A stretch of DNA of 36,276 nucleotides from Alphaproteobacteria bacterium (GCA_013203465.1 JABMNR010000001.1:1-36276); one strand, 5' to 3'; counted from the stretch's first letter, positions 14,716 through 23,698 are shown. Notes: generated by a model not told the origin, from the letters alone. Program-made: numbers and translations.

Positions 14716-15885
14716 ATGATGCGTAAGGTTTTGACGGCTGCCGCCGTGGCCGCCGTGGCGATGATCGCGGGCGCGGCGATCGCGGCCGAGCCGATGAAGA
14801 TCGGCATGATGGTAACGCTATCGGGACCGCCAGCGGTGTTGGGCAAGCACATTCGTGACGGCTTCCAGCTTTATCTGGACCAGAAGGGTGGCAAGCTGGG
14901 CGGCCGCGATGTTGAATTGATCGTAGTCGATGACGAGCTGAAACCCGACGTCGCGCTGACCAAGGTCAAGGGTCTGTTGGAACGCGACAAGGTCGACATG
15001 GTCACCGGCATTGTGTTCTCGAATATCCTGCAGGCGGTGTTCCGTCCGGTGACCGAGAGCGAGACCTTTCTGATCGGCGCCAACGCCGGCACCTCGACCT
15101 TCGCCGGGCGCGGCTGCAATCCGTATTTCTTCTCGACCTCCTGGCAGAATGACCAGATCCACGAGGTGATGGGCAAATACGCGCAGGAAAAAGGCTTCAA
15201 GAAGGTCTTCCTGATGGCGCCGAACTATCAGGCCGGGCGTGACAGCGTCAGCGGCTTCAAGCGGTATTATAAGGGCGAGATCGCCGACGAGGTTTATACC
15301 AAGCTCGGCAACCTCGACTTCTCGGCCGAGTTGGCGAAGATCGCGGCGTCGGGCTCGGACGCGCTGTTCACCTTCATGCCGGGCGGCATGGGCGTGAACC
15401 TAGTCAAGCAATTCCGCCAGTCTGGCCTGGACAAGAAGGTCACCTTCCTGTCGGCTTTCACCGTCGACGAGACCACGGTGCCGGCGACCAAGGATGCCGC
15501 GCTTGGCCTGTTCTCGGCCTCGCAGTGGACGCCGGATACGGACAACGCCGCCAATAAGGCATTCGTGCCGGCCTTCGAGGCGAAATACGGCTACATCCCC
15601 TCGCTCTATGCCAGCCAGGGCTACGACGCGGCTCAGCTGATCGACAGCGCGGTCGGCAAGACCGGCGGTAACACCAGCGACAAGGCAGCGTTGCGCAAGG
15701 CGTTCGAGGCGGCGGACTTCACCTCGGTACGCGGCGATTTTCGCTACAACACCAACCACTTTCCGATCCAAGACTTCTATCTGGTGAAGGCGGTGAAGCG
15801 CGGTGACGGCAAGTATCACACCGCCATTGTCGAAAAGGTGTTCGATGATTATGGCGACGTCTACGCCGCCCAGTGCAAAATGTAG
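14716..15885 (+). CDS. ABC transporter substrate-binding protein, branched-chain amino acid type
   Basis: The 389-residue protein has a Sec signal (MMRKVLTAAAVAAVAMIAGA, cleaved near AIAA-EP). The mature part follows the type I Leu/Ile/Val-binding fold, with the entry strand MKIGMMVTLSGPPAVLG and later VDMVTGIVFSNILQAV, IGANAGTSTFAGRGCNPYFF and ALFTFMPGGMGVN. It captures a ligand in the periplasm for the permeases encoded downstream. The ligand cannot be read from sequence; relatives in this AmiC-like branch take amino acids, amides, urea or aromatic acids. The start has agggag upstream. Two cysteines, one in GRGCNPYF and one at the extreme C-terminus (QCKM), might form a disulphide. It heads a five-gene importer operon. 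Confidence 0.92.
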   Translation: MMRKVLTAAAVAAVAMIAGAAIAAEPMKIGMMVTLSGPPAVLGKHIRDGFQLYLDQKGGKLGGRDVELIVVDDELKPDVALTKVKGLLERDKVDMVTGIVFSNILQAVFRPVTESETFLIGANAGTSTFAGRGCNPYFFSTSWQNDQIHEVMGKYAQEKGFKKVFLMAPNYQAGRDSVSGFKRYYKGEIADEVYTKLGNLDFSAELAKIAASGSDALFTFMPGGMGVNLVKQFRQSGLDKKVTFLSAFTVDETTVPATKDAALGLFSASQWTPDTDNAANKAFVPAFEAKYGYIPSLYASQGYDAAQLIDSAVGKTGGNTSDKAALRKAFEAADFTSVRGDFRYNTNHFPIQDFYLVKAVKRGDGKYHTAIVEKVFDDYGDVYAAQCKM

Positions 15886-15907
15886 GATACCGTTGACCGG
15901 AAGGACG

Positions 15908-15935
15908 CGGGCGGGGCCTTGGCCTCGCCCGTTTT
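15908..15935 (+). terminator. Stem-loop with T-run after the binding-protein gene
   Basis: The inverted repeat cgggcgggg/cctcgcccg has nine base pairs (one G-U) with loop ccttgg and is followed directly by TTTT, 22 bases after the stop. It is a good intrinsic terminator candidate. Placed between the binding protein and the permeases it would allow partial read-through, giving more binding protein than membrane components, as in many ABC importers. Confidence 0.7.
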
Positions 15936-15983
15936 CCGTTGCGATGGGCGGGTTCACGCGATGACGCGGCTGCGGAGGGGATC

Positions 15984-16907
15984 ATGACGGCGACCCTGCT
16001 GGCGGTGCAGGTGTTGAACGGCCTGCAGTTGGGGGTGCTGCTGTTCCTGGTGGCGGCCGGGCTGACCCTGGTGTTCGGCGTGATGGATTTCATCAACCTG
16101 GCCCATGGGGTCCAGTACATGCTGGGCGCCTATCTGGCGGTGACGTTCCATCAACTCACCGGGAGCTTCTTCCTGGCGGTGCCGTTGGCTCTCGCGGCGG
16201 CGCTGGTGCTCGGGCTTCTGCTTGAGTTCCTGGTATTCCGCCACCTCTACGACCGCGATCATCTGGATCAGGTGTTGGCCACCTTCGGGGTGATCCTGTT
16301 TTTGAACGAAGGCGTGCAGATCGTCTGGGGGTCGGCGCCGTTGAGCTATCCGATCCCGGCGTTGTTGGAGGGGGTTATTCCGGTCATGGACGGCTTCGGC
16401 TATCCGATTTATCGGGTGGCGCTGATCCTGGTCGGGTTGGCGACGGCGGTCGGGTTGTGGCTGGTCGTCACCCGCACGCGGGTCGGCATGCTGGTGCGCG
16501 CCGGCGCGACCAACGCCCGCATGGTCTCGGCCTTGGGCGTCGATATCCGGCGGTTGTTCATGATCGTGTTCGGCTTCGGCGCCATGCTGGCGGGGTTCGC
16601 CGGGATCATGGCGGGGCCGATCCTGTCGGTTGAGCCGAACATGGGGGACGGCGTGCTGATCCTGGCCTTCGTGGTGATCGTGATCGGCGGCATCGGCTCG
16701 ATCCGGGGGGCGTTCGTCGCGGCGCTTCTGGTCGGTCTGGTCGACACCCTCGGCCGGTCCTTCATGACCGATATCTTCAGGACCGTCCTCGATCCGTCCG
16801 CCGCTAATCAGGTGGGGCCGGCGCTGGCGTCGATGCTGATTTATGTGCTGATGGCGGCGGTGTTGTTCTTCCGGCCCAGCGGCTTGTTCCCGGCGGTGGG
16901 ACGGTGA
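15984..16907 (+). CDS. Branched-chain-type ABC transporter permease (LivH family)
   Basis: This is the first of two membrane permeases, 307 residues long. It has about eight hydrophobic helices; the N-terminal GLQLGVLLFLVAAGLTLVFG and NLAHGVQYMLGAY are typical LivH features. The cytoplasmic loop TRVGMLVRAGATNARMVSALGVD is the ATPase-contact region. The ATG at 15984 follows ggagggg; a frame extension to an upstream TTG lacks a ribosome site. It overlaps the next permease gene by four bases. It forms the channel with the LivM-type partner for the ligand captured by the upstream binding protein. Confidence 0.92.
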   Translation: MTATLLAVQVLNGLQLGVLLFLVAAGLTLVFGVMDFINLAHGVQYMLGAYLAVTFHQLTGSFFLAVPLALAAALVLGLLLEFLVFRHLYDRDHLDQVLATFGVILFLNEGVQIVWGSAPLSYPIPALLEGVIPVMDGFGYPIYRVALILVGLATAVGLWLVVTRTRVGMLVRAGATNARMVSALGVDIRRLFMIVFGFGAMLAGFAGIMAGPILSVEPNMGDGVLILAFVVIVIGGIGSIRGAFVAALLVGLVDTLGRSFMTDIFRTVLDPSAANQVGPALASMLIYVLMAAVLFFRPSGLFPAVGR

Positions 16908-17860
16908 TCCGCGCCGTGCCGTCCCGATCACCGATTCCGTTGATGCTGCTGATCGCGTTTCTGGCGGTGCCCGCCATCGCCGGTGCGTCGGATACCAGCT
17001 TTCTGATCGTGATGGCGACAAGGGTGATGATTTTCGCGATCGCCGCTCTCAGCCTCGATCTCATTCTCGGCTATGGGGCCATGGTGAGTTTTGGGCATGC
17101 GGTCTTCATCGGTATCGGGGCCTATGCCGTTGGGATCGGTGCCGCGCATGAGATTTACGACGGGCTCATTACCTTTCCGATCGCGATCCTGGCCGCCGGG
17201 CTGTTCGCGCTGATCACCGGGGCGATCTGTCTGCGGACCCGGGGTGTCTATTTCATCATGATCACCCTCGCGTTCGGCCAGATGGCGTATTTCACCGCGA
17301 GTTCGCTATCGGCTTATGGCGGCGACGATGGCCTGACCATGTGGGGGCGCAGCGAGTTCTTCGGCGTGGCCGTACTGAACGACCCGACGGTGTTCTACGT
17401 CGTCGTGCTGGGGTGCCTGGTGGCGTGTTGGGGATTTGCGCGGGCGTTGGTCTCCTCGCGCTTCGGCCGGGTGATCCGGGGGGTGCGGGAAAATCGGGTG
17501 CGGATGCAGGCGGTCGGCTACGATCCCTATCGCTATCAGCTGGTGGCCTATGGGATCGCCGGGATGATGGCCGGCCTGTCGGGTGCCTTGCTGGCCAACC
17601 ACGCCGAGTTCGTCAGCCCTGCCTACATGTCGTGGCAGCGCTCGGGCGAGTTGATCATCATGGTGGTGCTGGGTGGCATGGGCTCGCTGCACGGCGCGGT
17701 TCTGGGCGCGGTCGCTTATCTGGTCACCGAGGAAGTGCTGTCGCACTACACCGAACACTGGCGGGTGATCTTCGGGCCAATGCTGATCTTGATCGTAATT
17801 TACGCGCGGGGCGGTTTGAGTCGCCTCTTGGATCGGACCGGGAGTGGCGCCGATGGCTGA
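16904..17860 (+). CDS. Branched-chain-type ABC transporter permease (LivM family)
   Basis: The second permease has 318 residues and starts with GTG in a GTGA overlap with the preceding stop. It carries a short basic N-terminus and eight or more helices, with SLDLILGYGAMVSFGHAVFIG and RTRGVYFIMITLAFGQM as family markers. The ATPase-contact loop FGRVIRGVRENRVRMQAVG (about 187-205) is clear. Its end overlaps the LivG-type ATPase gene by eight bases. It pairs with the LivH-type protein to build the transmembrane path. Confidence 0.92.
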   Translation: MIRAVPSRSPIPLMLLIAFLAVPAIAGASDTSFLIVMATRVMIFAIAALSLDLILGYGAMVSFGHAVFIGIGAYAVGIGAAHEIYDGLITFPIAILAAGLFALITGAICLRTRGVYFIMITLAFGQMAYFTASSLSAYGGDDGLTMWGRSEFFGVAVLNDPTVFYVVVLGCLVACWGFARALVSSRFGRVIRGVRENRVRMQAVGYDPYRYQLVAYGIAGMMAGLSGALLANHAEFVSPAYMSWQRSGELIIMVVLGGMGSLHGAVLGAVAYLVTEEVLSHYTEHWRVIFGPMLILIVIYARGGLSRLLDRTGSGADG

Positions 17861-18608
17861 GCCGATCTTGGCGCTGGAGGGGGTGTGCAAGGCCTATGGC
17901 GCGCTAGCCGTCAGCGATGATCTCTCGATGGCGGTGGCGCGTGGAACGATCCATGCGCTGATCGGCCCCAATGGCGCGGGAAAGACCACCCTGGTCGGAC
18001 AGATCGCCGGACAGATCGCGCCCGATGCCGGGACGGTCTGGTTCGACGGCCGGGATATCACGCGCGTTCCGGTGCACGCGCGATCGCATTTGGGGCTCGC
18101 CCGGACCTTCCAGATCACCAGTGTGCTGCCGGGGTTCACGGTGCTGGAGAATGTGGCGGTAGCGGCCCAGGCGCACGCCGGACACAGCTTTCGCTTCCTG
18201 AGGCCGGTCGCGGGCGAGCGGGCGTTGAACGACCGGGCCATGCAGGCGTTGGAGACCGTGGGATTGACGGCGCGCGCGCCGATGCCTGCGGGTGCGCTGA
18301 GCCACGGCGAGAAGCGCCAGCTTGAGATCGCCATCGCCCTGGCCACCGGGCCAAAGCTGCTGCTGCTGGATGAGCCGATGGCCGGGACCGGCCGGGAGGA
18401 AACCGAACGCTTGGTTGCCACCCTGCAAGCACTACGCGGCAGCGTGACGATCCTGTTGGTCGAGCACGATATGCAGGCGGTGTTCGCGCTGGCCGACCGG
18501 ATTTCAGTGCTGGACTATGGCCGGGTGATCGCCGAGGGCACGCCGGACGCCATCCGCGGCAACCCCGAGGTGCGCGCCGCCTATCTGGGTGAGGAGGACG
18601 CGGCGTGA
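17853..18608 (+). CDS. ABC transporter ATP-binding protein (LivG type)
   Basis: The first ATPase has 251 residues with Walker A GPNGAGKTTL, signature LSHGEKRQLEIA, Walker B LLLLDEPMAG and a switch histidine in LLVEHDMQAVF. The helical insert after the Q-loop (FQITSVLPGFTVLENVAVAAQ) fits the LivG group. The ATG at 17853 is chosen over the GTG at 17844 because gggag lies eight bases upstream. The signature has LSHGE rather than LSGGE, a known variant. It drives import by the operon's permeases. Confidence 0.93.
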   Translation: MAEPILALEGVCKAYGALAVSDDLSMAVARGTIHALIGPNGAGKTTLVGQIAGQIAPDAGTVWFDGRDITRVPVHARSHLGLARTFQITSVLPGFTVLENVAVAAQAHAGHSFRFLRPVAGERALNDRAMQALETVGLTARAPMPAGALSHGEKRQLEIAIALATGPKLLLLDEPMAGTGREETERLVATLQALRGSVTILLVEHDMQAVFALADRISVLDYGRVIAEGTPDAIRGNPEVRAAYLGEEDAA

Positions 18609-19318
18609 GCGCGCCGATGCTGCGGGTCGAGCACCTGACCTCCGGCTATGACGGCAGTCAGGTGCTGTTCGGCATGACGCTGGAGGCTGGAGCGGGGGAA
18701 GTGGTGACGCTCATGGGCCGCAACGGCATGGGCAAGACCACCACCGTGCATACGATCATGGGGTTGGTCCGGCCGACCGGCGGGCGGGTACTGATCGAGG
18801 GGGCGGCGATGCAGGGTCAGCCGCCGTACCGCATCGCCCAGCGCGGTTTGGGCCTGGTGCCCGAGGGCCGGCAGATCTTCCCGACCCTCACCGTCGAGGA
18901 GAATCTGCTGGCGACGGCGGCGGCGCGACATGGCACCCCGCCCCGTTGGACACTGGACAGCGTGATCGCGCTGTTCCCGCGCCTGGGTGAGCGGCGGCGG
19001 CATCTGGGTGGTCAGCTATCCGGTGGCGAACAGCAAATGCTGTCGATCGGCCGGGCGTTGATGACCAACCCGCGCCTGCTGATCCTGGACGAAGCGACGG
19101 AAGGCTTGGCGCCGATCATTCGCGCCGAAATTTGGCGCTGCCTCGCGACGTTGAAAGCAGACGGCGAGGCGATCCTGGTCATCGATAAGAGCGTCTCGGC
19201 GCTGCTTGATCTCGCCGACCGGCACTACATCGTCGAGAAGGGTCGCGTGGTTTGGCAGGGCGACACGGCGGCGTTCCGGGCCGAACGGGCGGCGGTCGAC
19301 CGGTACTTGCATGTTTGA
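18605..19318 (+). CDS. ABC transporter ATP-binding protein (LivF type)
   Basis: The second ATPase has 237 residues with Walker A GRNGMGKTTT, signature LSGGEQQML and Walker B LLILDEATEG. The GLGLVPEGRQIFPTLTVEENL stretch (taken in parts) is typical of LivF. The usual switch histidine position reads LVIDKSVSALLDLADR, with lysine instead of the common E-x-x/H arrangement; LivF-type proteins often show D-Q-N here, so altered hydrolysis control is possible. The GTG start overlaps the previous TGA; an ATG at 18617 is a possible alternative. It closes the importer operon and converges on the DMT-exporter gene 43 bases away. Confidence 0.92.
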   Translation: MSAPMLRVEHLTSGYDGSQVLFGMTLEAGAGEVVTLMGRNGMGKTTTVHTIMGLVRPTGGRVLIEGAAMQGQPPYRIAQRGLGLVPEGRQIFPTLTVEENLLATAAARHGTPPRWTLDSVIALFPRLGERRRHLGGQLSGGEQQMLSIGRALMTNPRLLILDEATEGLAPIIRAEIWRCLATLKADGEAILVIDKSVSALLDLADRHYIVEKGRVVWQGDTAAFRAERAAVDRYLHV

Positions 19319-19361
19319 GAAATGGAAGAATCCGCGAAACGCCTAAGATCAACGAAACAAT

Positions 19362-20243
19362 CTAGGCCGCTGGCAAGGCCGCCGGGCGGCGAACGACCAG
19401 GGCGACACCGATAACGGCAACGGCGAAACCGACAAGGCCCAACAGGTCGAGCCGTTCGCCGAAGAACATCCACGCCAGCAAGGCGGCCGTTGGTGGTGTC
19501 AGGTAGAACAAGCTCGCCACCTTGACCGCCTCGCCACGCCGGATCATCACCATCAGCAGTGAAAAGGCGCCCAGCGACACGACGAGTGACAGCCAGAGCC
19601 AGGAGAGAGTGAATTCCAACGACCAGGTGATGCGGAAGCTTTCGAACAGCCAGGCGCCGATCCCGGTGAGCGCGCAGGCGGTGATCGCTTGGATGGCGCT
19701 GCCGGTTATAAGGTTCATGTCGGTGCAGAAGCGTTTTTGATGAACGGTGCCGGCACTGATGGCGATCAGCGAGACCACGCAGGATCCGATGGCGACCGGA
19801 TCCATAATCCCGGCCCGCGCGTGGTCGTGGACGACCAGCGCCACCCCGGCCAAGCCGAGTGCCAAACCGAACCACTGCCGGGAGCCGAGTTGTTCGCCAA
19901 GCAGGCGTCCGGCGAGAAAAGCGGTCAAGATCGGCTGCAAACCTACGATCAGCGCCGCCAATCCCGCCGGCAGACCGCGTGAGATCGCGATGAAAACGCC
20001 GGACAGATAGACTGCATGGACCAAGGTCCCGACCGTCGCGATGTGCATGGTCTCGGTCCAGGTGACCGGCCACGGCGCGTTGCGTATCCACGCAAGGCCG
20101 ACAAAGACCGCCGCCACCAGCACGAAGCGAACGAACATGAAGCTCAGGGGTTCGGCGTCGGGCAGACCGAACTTGGCGCCGACGAAGGCCGAACTCCACA
20201 GCACGACGAACAACGGCGGCGCCAGGCGGGACAGATCGGGCAT
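19362..20243 (-). CDS. EamA/DMT-family transporter
   Basis: This 293-residue inner-membrane protein has about ten hydrophobic helices in two similar halves, the layout of the drug/metabolite transporter superfamily. Each half has the EamA feel: LFVVLWSSAFVGAKFGLPDA in the first, and GTVHQKRFCTDMNLITGSAIQ with LTPPTAALLAWMFFGERL in the second. Members export amino acids, metabolites or purines; the substrate here cannot be told. It is a single gene facing the ABC operon and divergent from the following small gene. A longer open frame on the same strand in another phase is only a shadow. Confidence 0.9.
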   Translation of the reverse strand: MPDLSRLAPPLFVVLWSSAFVGAKFGLPDAEPLSFMFVRFVLVAAVFVGLAWIRNAPWPVTWTETMHIATVGTLVHAVYLSGVFIAISRGLPAGLAALIVGLQPILTAFLAGRLLGEQLGSRQWFGLALGLAGVALVVHDHARAGIMDPVAIGSCVVSLIAISAGTVHQKRFCTDMNLITGSAIQAITACALTGIGAWLFESFRITWSLEFTLSWLWLSLVVSLGAFSLLMVMIRRGEAVKVASLFYLTPPTAALLAWMFFGERLDLLGLVGFAVAVIGVALVVRRPAALPAA

Positions 20244-20391
20244 GGGAACTCGCGGCTGAATGGTGGTTCAGCATAACGGTTTGTGTCGAGGGGGATAGCT
20301 GGGTTAGCTCAACCTACTCACAAACTCGGGATTTGGTGCATCCGGCCGGTTGTGGTCCAATGATGCGGGGAGTGGTCGAGGAGCTGGGTCA

Positions 20392-20592
20392 ATGCCCGTT
20401 TATGTCGCGATGTACGACGTGTGCCACATCGTCGCCCCGCTGCACCCGGTCAGCCAGCAGTTTCTGGAGTCGTTTCTGCGCGGCGATATGAGCGCCCACT
20501 TGTTTCAATGGTTCTTCTCGCTGCCGAACTCGGACTACATCCCACTTGCCGAGTGCATCCTGCACACGATCATGCCGCCGACCGTTGGTTAA
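20392..20592 (+). CDS. 66-residue hypothetical protein
   Basis: An ATG with gaggag eight bases upstream opens a short frame, MPVYVAMYDVCHIVAPLHPV and onward, ending PPTVG. It is rich in hydrophobic and aromatic residues (HLFQWFFSLPNSDYIPLAE), with two cysteines and several histidines, but has no clear signal or membrane helix. No family is recognised. It lies alone between a divergent transporter gene and the metalloprotease-like gene, with 126 bases behind it. The ribosome site and base composition support it as real, but it remains unproven. Confidence 0.5.
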   Translation: MPVYVAMYDVCHIVAPLHPVSQQFLESFLRGDMSAHLFQWFFSLPNSDYIPLAECILHTIMPPTVG

Positions 20593-20718
20593 CGGTGTCG
20601 CCGGCTTGTTAACACTTGGCGGGTCGATTCGTGCTACATTCCTCATGAGAGAGGGTGACGTGCCCCGACCTACACAGGGCCCGTGGAGTTACCACATGTC
20701 ACGGAGAATGCGGTCAGA

Positions 20719-21858
20719 ATGACCACCGTCGCGCCGTTCATAGCCCCCGTCGTGGGTCCGCCATCGACGATCGGTGGCCCTTCCGCTGACCGTGGCGATG
20801 GCGCGTTACGTGGGGTGTCGGCGCGTGGTGCGGTTGGTCGCGAGGATGCCCGAAATACGGTGTTTCCTGGCCGGGCCGAGGACGTAGTTCCCGGGCAGGA
20901 CCCAACGGAAAACGCTAGCGACACTCCCACTCCGACCCTTCCGGGCGGTGAACCACTGCGGCTTATTGGTCAGGAATTGGCGGTTGATGCCGGTCGCGCT
21001 CCACCGGGTCCACTGATCCGGGGCGGTGCCTTCACGCTCGCCCTCGCGCTTCATCTGGCGGCTGAGCAAAGTGGTGAGCCGGTGCCGCCGGGTGACCAAC
21101 CCGCGGTCGACGGGCTGAATCCAAACACCCAACAAGGCGGCGGCGAAGAGGGTGAGGGGCCGAACGGGCTGACCGAGGAAGAACAGCAGGCTGTGAGCGA
21201 GCTGCAAGCCCGCGACGCCGAGGTTCGGCGGCACGAGGCGGCACACGCGGCCACGGGCGGTCAATACGCCGGCTCGCCGAGCTACACCTTTCAGCGGGGT
21301 CCCGACGGCCGGCAATACGCCGTTGGCGGCTCCGTGCCGATCGATGTGTCGGCGATCGACGGAGATCCGCAGGCCACGTTGCAGAAGGCGCAGCAGGTTC
21401 GTAGCGCGGCGTTGGCGCCGGGTGATCCGTCGGCGGCCGATCGGGCGATTGCTGTCGCGGCCGACGCGCTGGCCAGCCAAGCTCGGGCGGAGATCGCCGC
21501 ACAGCGCCGTGAGGAAACGTCGGAAGTGGCGGACGGCGGCGGCGGGACCCAAGAAACCTCTGAGAGCGTTGAGGAAGGGGCGGCTCCGGATACGCTGTCA
21601 CAGGCCTCGAACGGCCCGGAAAATCCGTTTGCGAACGGCGCTGACGAAGAAGACGATCCCTTCGCGCTGGGAACCACTCGTTTAGGTGAGGGACCATCCG
21701 GCGCCGTCCAAGGCGCAACCGACGGTAACGCGTCGCCCTTCCCCGCGGTGTCTCGCGATGAGGGGATACAAGGTTTTGGACCATCGAACGGTTCGCGTGG
21801 TCTTGGCGGCGCCGTGGCTCCGCCGCCGCCGCCGCAATTCCTGTCGATCGCGGTGTAA
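20719..21858 (+). CDS. Putative metalloprotease, CJM1_0395 (SprA-related) type
   Basis: The 379-residue protein has a conserved core at about 155-265 containing Arg-Arg-His172-Glu-Ala-Ala-His176-Ala-Ala, an HExxH zinc-protease motif. It is followed by GGQYAGSPSYTFQRGPDGRQ and YAVGGSVPIDVSAIDGDP, the stretch that marks the SprA-related/CJM1_0395 family. Both flanks are long, proline-, glycine- and acid-rich and probably disordered. No Sec signal is visible. The ATG at 20719 is preferred; a GTG at 20683 would add 12 residues without a better ribosome site. Protease activity is not established for this family, and the neighbours give no clear clue. Confidence 0.8.
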   Translation: MTTVAPFIAPVVGPPSTIGGPSADRGDGALRGVSARGAVGREDARNTVFPGRAEDVVPGQDPTENASDTPTPTLPGGEPLRLIGQELAVDAGRAPPGPLIRGGAFTLALALHLAAEQSGEPVPPGDQPAVDGLNPNTQQGGGEEGEGPNGLTEEEQQAVSELQARDAEVRRHEAAHAATGGQYAGSPSYTFQRGPDGRQYAVGGSVPIDVSAIDGDPQATLQKAQQVRSAALAPGDPSAADRAIAVAADALASQARAEIAAQRREETSEVADGGGGTQETSESVEEGAAPDTLSQASNGPENPFANGADEEDDPFALGTTRLGEGPSGAVQGATDGNASPFPAVSRDEGIQGFGPSNGSRGLGGAVAPPPPPQFLSIAV

Positions 21859-21911
21859 TCCACCCGCCACAGAGCAAGCGGCCGTCGGCGTGATCCGGCA
21901 TACCGTGGGGA

Positions 21912-22754
21912 TCAGGCGCCCGGGCGGGGCGGGGGTTTACCTTCGTCCTTCTTGCCGGCCTCGTCATCTCCGTCCTTGGCCTTGGGCTTGGCGTGTTTGG
22001 TCGGGTCGAAGTCCAAACACGCCATTAGGCTTTCGGCGGTTTGATCCGCGGTTTCAGCGCAACGCGAGAAGATTTGCCGGCAATTGGTGTAGTCGGTGTC
22101 ATTGCTGGTAAACCGCATGTCTTCGCATAGCTCCAGGAACCGCTTTGCGACGAGCGAGAAGGTTTGGGTCGGCTGTTCGACCGAGTCGGTGTCGGGGTTC
22201 AAAGGGCGCACACGGAGGAATTGGGCGATGGCCTCGTTGGCGCGGTTTAGCGTGATCTCGGCCTCGTTGCTTTCACCCAGAATGGTGAAGTAGGTAATCC
22301 GTAGCGATTTACCCAACATCATTTGCCGCAACACCGGCGGAATGAAACCCTTGCGGGCATCGCCCCATAAGATGAACTGAATGGAGCGGCCTTCGATTTT
22401 ATAGAGCGTGGGCTCCGAGCCGGATTCCAACTCTTTGAGTAGTTCGAGGTCGGTCGGATCATGATCGTCGACCCGGTAGACGGGCAACTGGTCGGACGTC
22501 AATGTCGCTTGGCTGGAGCGTGGCAACGTGAACTGGCCCCAGATCGAGTTGTCCGTGCGCCGCCGCAACTGGAAGCGATAGCCCTCACGGGTCAGAATGT
22601 GGGCCTCAAGCAGCGGCCGTTGGCTGATCGGGTCGGTCACAACCTCGACGAACCACTGAATACGCTGGGCGCTCGCCGGCGCGGCGTCCAGCATAATGGT
22701 GAGCAATGCTGGGGCGATCAGGGCAAGCAGGGTGAGGCAGCGGCGCATCGGCAT
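21912..22754 (-). CDS. Secreted hypothetical protein
   Basis: From the ATG at 22754 the gene encodes 280 residues with a clean Sec signal (MPMRRCLTLLALIAPALLTI, cleavage near PASAQ). An upstream frame to 22889 would place the signal internally and overlap the divergent hydrolase gene, so it is not used. The mature part has a beta-rich region (EVVTDPISQRPLLEAHILT, RFQLRRRTDNSIWGQFTLP) like the invasion-associated-locus-B fold, followed by helices with four cysteines (LCEDM, NCRQ, SRCAE, ACLDF). The last 30 residues are Lys/Asp/Pro-rich. It is periplasmic or secreted. No family is named with confidence. Confidence 0.75.
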   Translation of the reverse strand: MPMRRCLTLLALIAPALLTIMLDAAPASAQRIQWFVEVVTDPISQRPLLEAHILTREGYRFQLRRRTDNSIWGQFTLPRSSQATLTSDQLPVYRVDDHDPTDLELLKELESGSEPTLYKIEGRSIQFILWGDARKGFIPPVLRQMMLGKSLRITYFTILGESNEAEITLNRANEAIAQFLRVRPLNPDTDSVEQPTQTFSLVAKRFLELCEDMRFTSNDTDYTNCRQIFSRCAETADQTAESLMACLDFDPTKHAKPKAKDGDDEAGKKDEGKPPPRPGA

Positions 22755-22818
22755 CCGAGAGGTTGCGTATGATGTGAATATAGGCGATCCAACGAAGGTC
22801 AGATAGGGTCCGGCTGCG

Positions 22819-23643
22819 ATGTATCTGGTGATCACACTGGGCGCGAGCGCGCTGACTCTATACGGCTTGATGGTCATGGCGCTGTACACGTTTCAGCGCC
22901 GGATTTTGTTCGTGCCGGACAAACGGCGTCCAGACCCGGCCGAGGGTGCGGCCGCCGGCATGACGCGTGTCGAGGCCGAGACCGCCGATGGCCTGGTCCT
23001 GGAAGGATGGTGGCATCCACCGCCATATAACCGGCCCACCGTGCTTTATTTTCAGGGCAATGGCGGCAATATCGGCATGCGTGACACCAAGGCGCGCCGC
23101 TTTATCGAGCACGGCTATGGCGTGCTGCTGGCCGGTTATCGCGGGTATGGCGGCAACCCGGGTAGCCCAAGCGAGACCGGTTTTCTAGCCGACGGGCGTG
23201 CCTGGCTCGACGCGCTGGACACACTGGGCGTGCTTACCGAGAAGACCTTGGTGTATGGCGAATCCCTGGGGACCGGCGTTGCGGTCGCGCTGGGCGCCGA
23301 ACGTGAAGATCTTGGCGCGGTGGTGTTGGAAGCACCGTTTACGTCGATCCGAGACATCGCGGCGGCGCGGTATCCGTTCATCCCGGTCCGGTGGTTGATC
23401 CTCGATCCCTTCGACAGCCTCAAACGGGTTCCCCGCGTGGTCGTACCGCTGCTGATCCTGCATGGCGATCAGGATACGCTCATCCCAATCGACCATGGCG
23501 AGCGGTTGTTCGCGGCGGCGGCGCAACCCAAGCGGATTGAGCGGATTGCCGGTGGCGGCCACACGGACCTGTACGATCACGGCGCCTTGGCCGCGGTCGA
23601 CCATTTTCTGGCGGTTCACGGACTTGTGGAGGCACGAGGGTAG
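22819..23643 (+). CDS. Membrane-anchored alpha/beta hydrolase (BEM46-like)
   Basis: This 274-residue protein has an N-terminal membrane helix (about 2-26) and then an alpha/beta hydrolase domain. The oxyanion region is YFQGNGGNIGMR and the nucleophile elbow is YGESLGTG. The acid lies in LHGDQDTLIPIDHGE and the histidine in AGGGHTDLYDHG, so the catalytic triad is complete. It matches the BEM46/serine-aminopeptidase-like group, whose substrates in bacteria are poorly known. It is divergent from the secreted hypothetical gene across 64 bases and precedes the rod-like protein gene by 55 bases. Confidence 0.88.
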   Translation: MYLVITLGASALTLYGLMVMALYTFQRRILFVPDKRRPDPAEGAAAGMTRVEAETADGLVLEGWWHPPPYNRPTVLYFQGNGGNIGMRDTKARRFIEHGYGVLLAGYRGYGGNPGSPSETGFLADGRAWLDALDTLGVLTEKTLVYGESLGTGVAVALGAEREDLGAVVLEAPFTSIRDIAAARYPFIPVRWLILDPFDSLKRVPRVVVPLLILHGDQDTLIPIDHGERLFAAAAQPKRIERIAGGGHTDLYDHGALAAVDHFLAVHGLVEARG

Positions 23644-23698
23644 CGAAAACCGGCAAAAGACGCTATTTTAAAGCGGAACGTGATTTTGGGTATTTGGC

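Noticed and set aside
15954-17021. 355-codon minus-strand frame across the two permease genes
   Set aside because: Its product is a His/Asp/Gln/Arg-rich string, the antisense of membrane-helix codons, and not a plausible protein.
19225-20274. Minus-strand frame longer than the DMT transporter gene
   Set aside because: The transporter frame gives ten clear membrane helices and EamA features; the longer frame in another phase is Arg-rich and has none.
20606-20640. Promoter before the metalloprotease-like gene (TTGTTA ... TACATT)
   Set aside because: The spacer is 23 bases, too long for a sigma-70 promoter, and alternative pairs fit no better.
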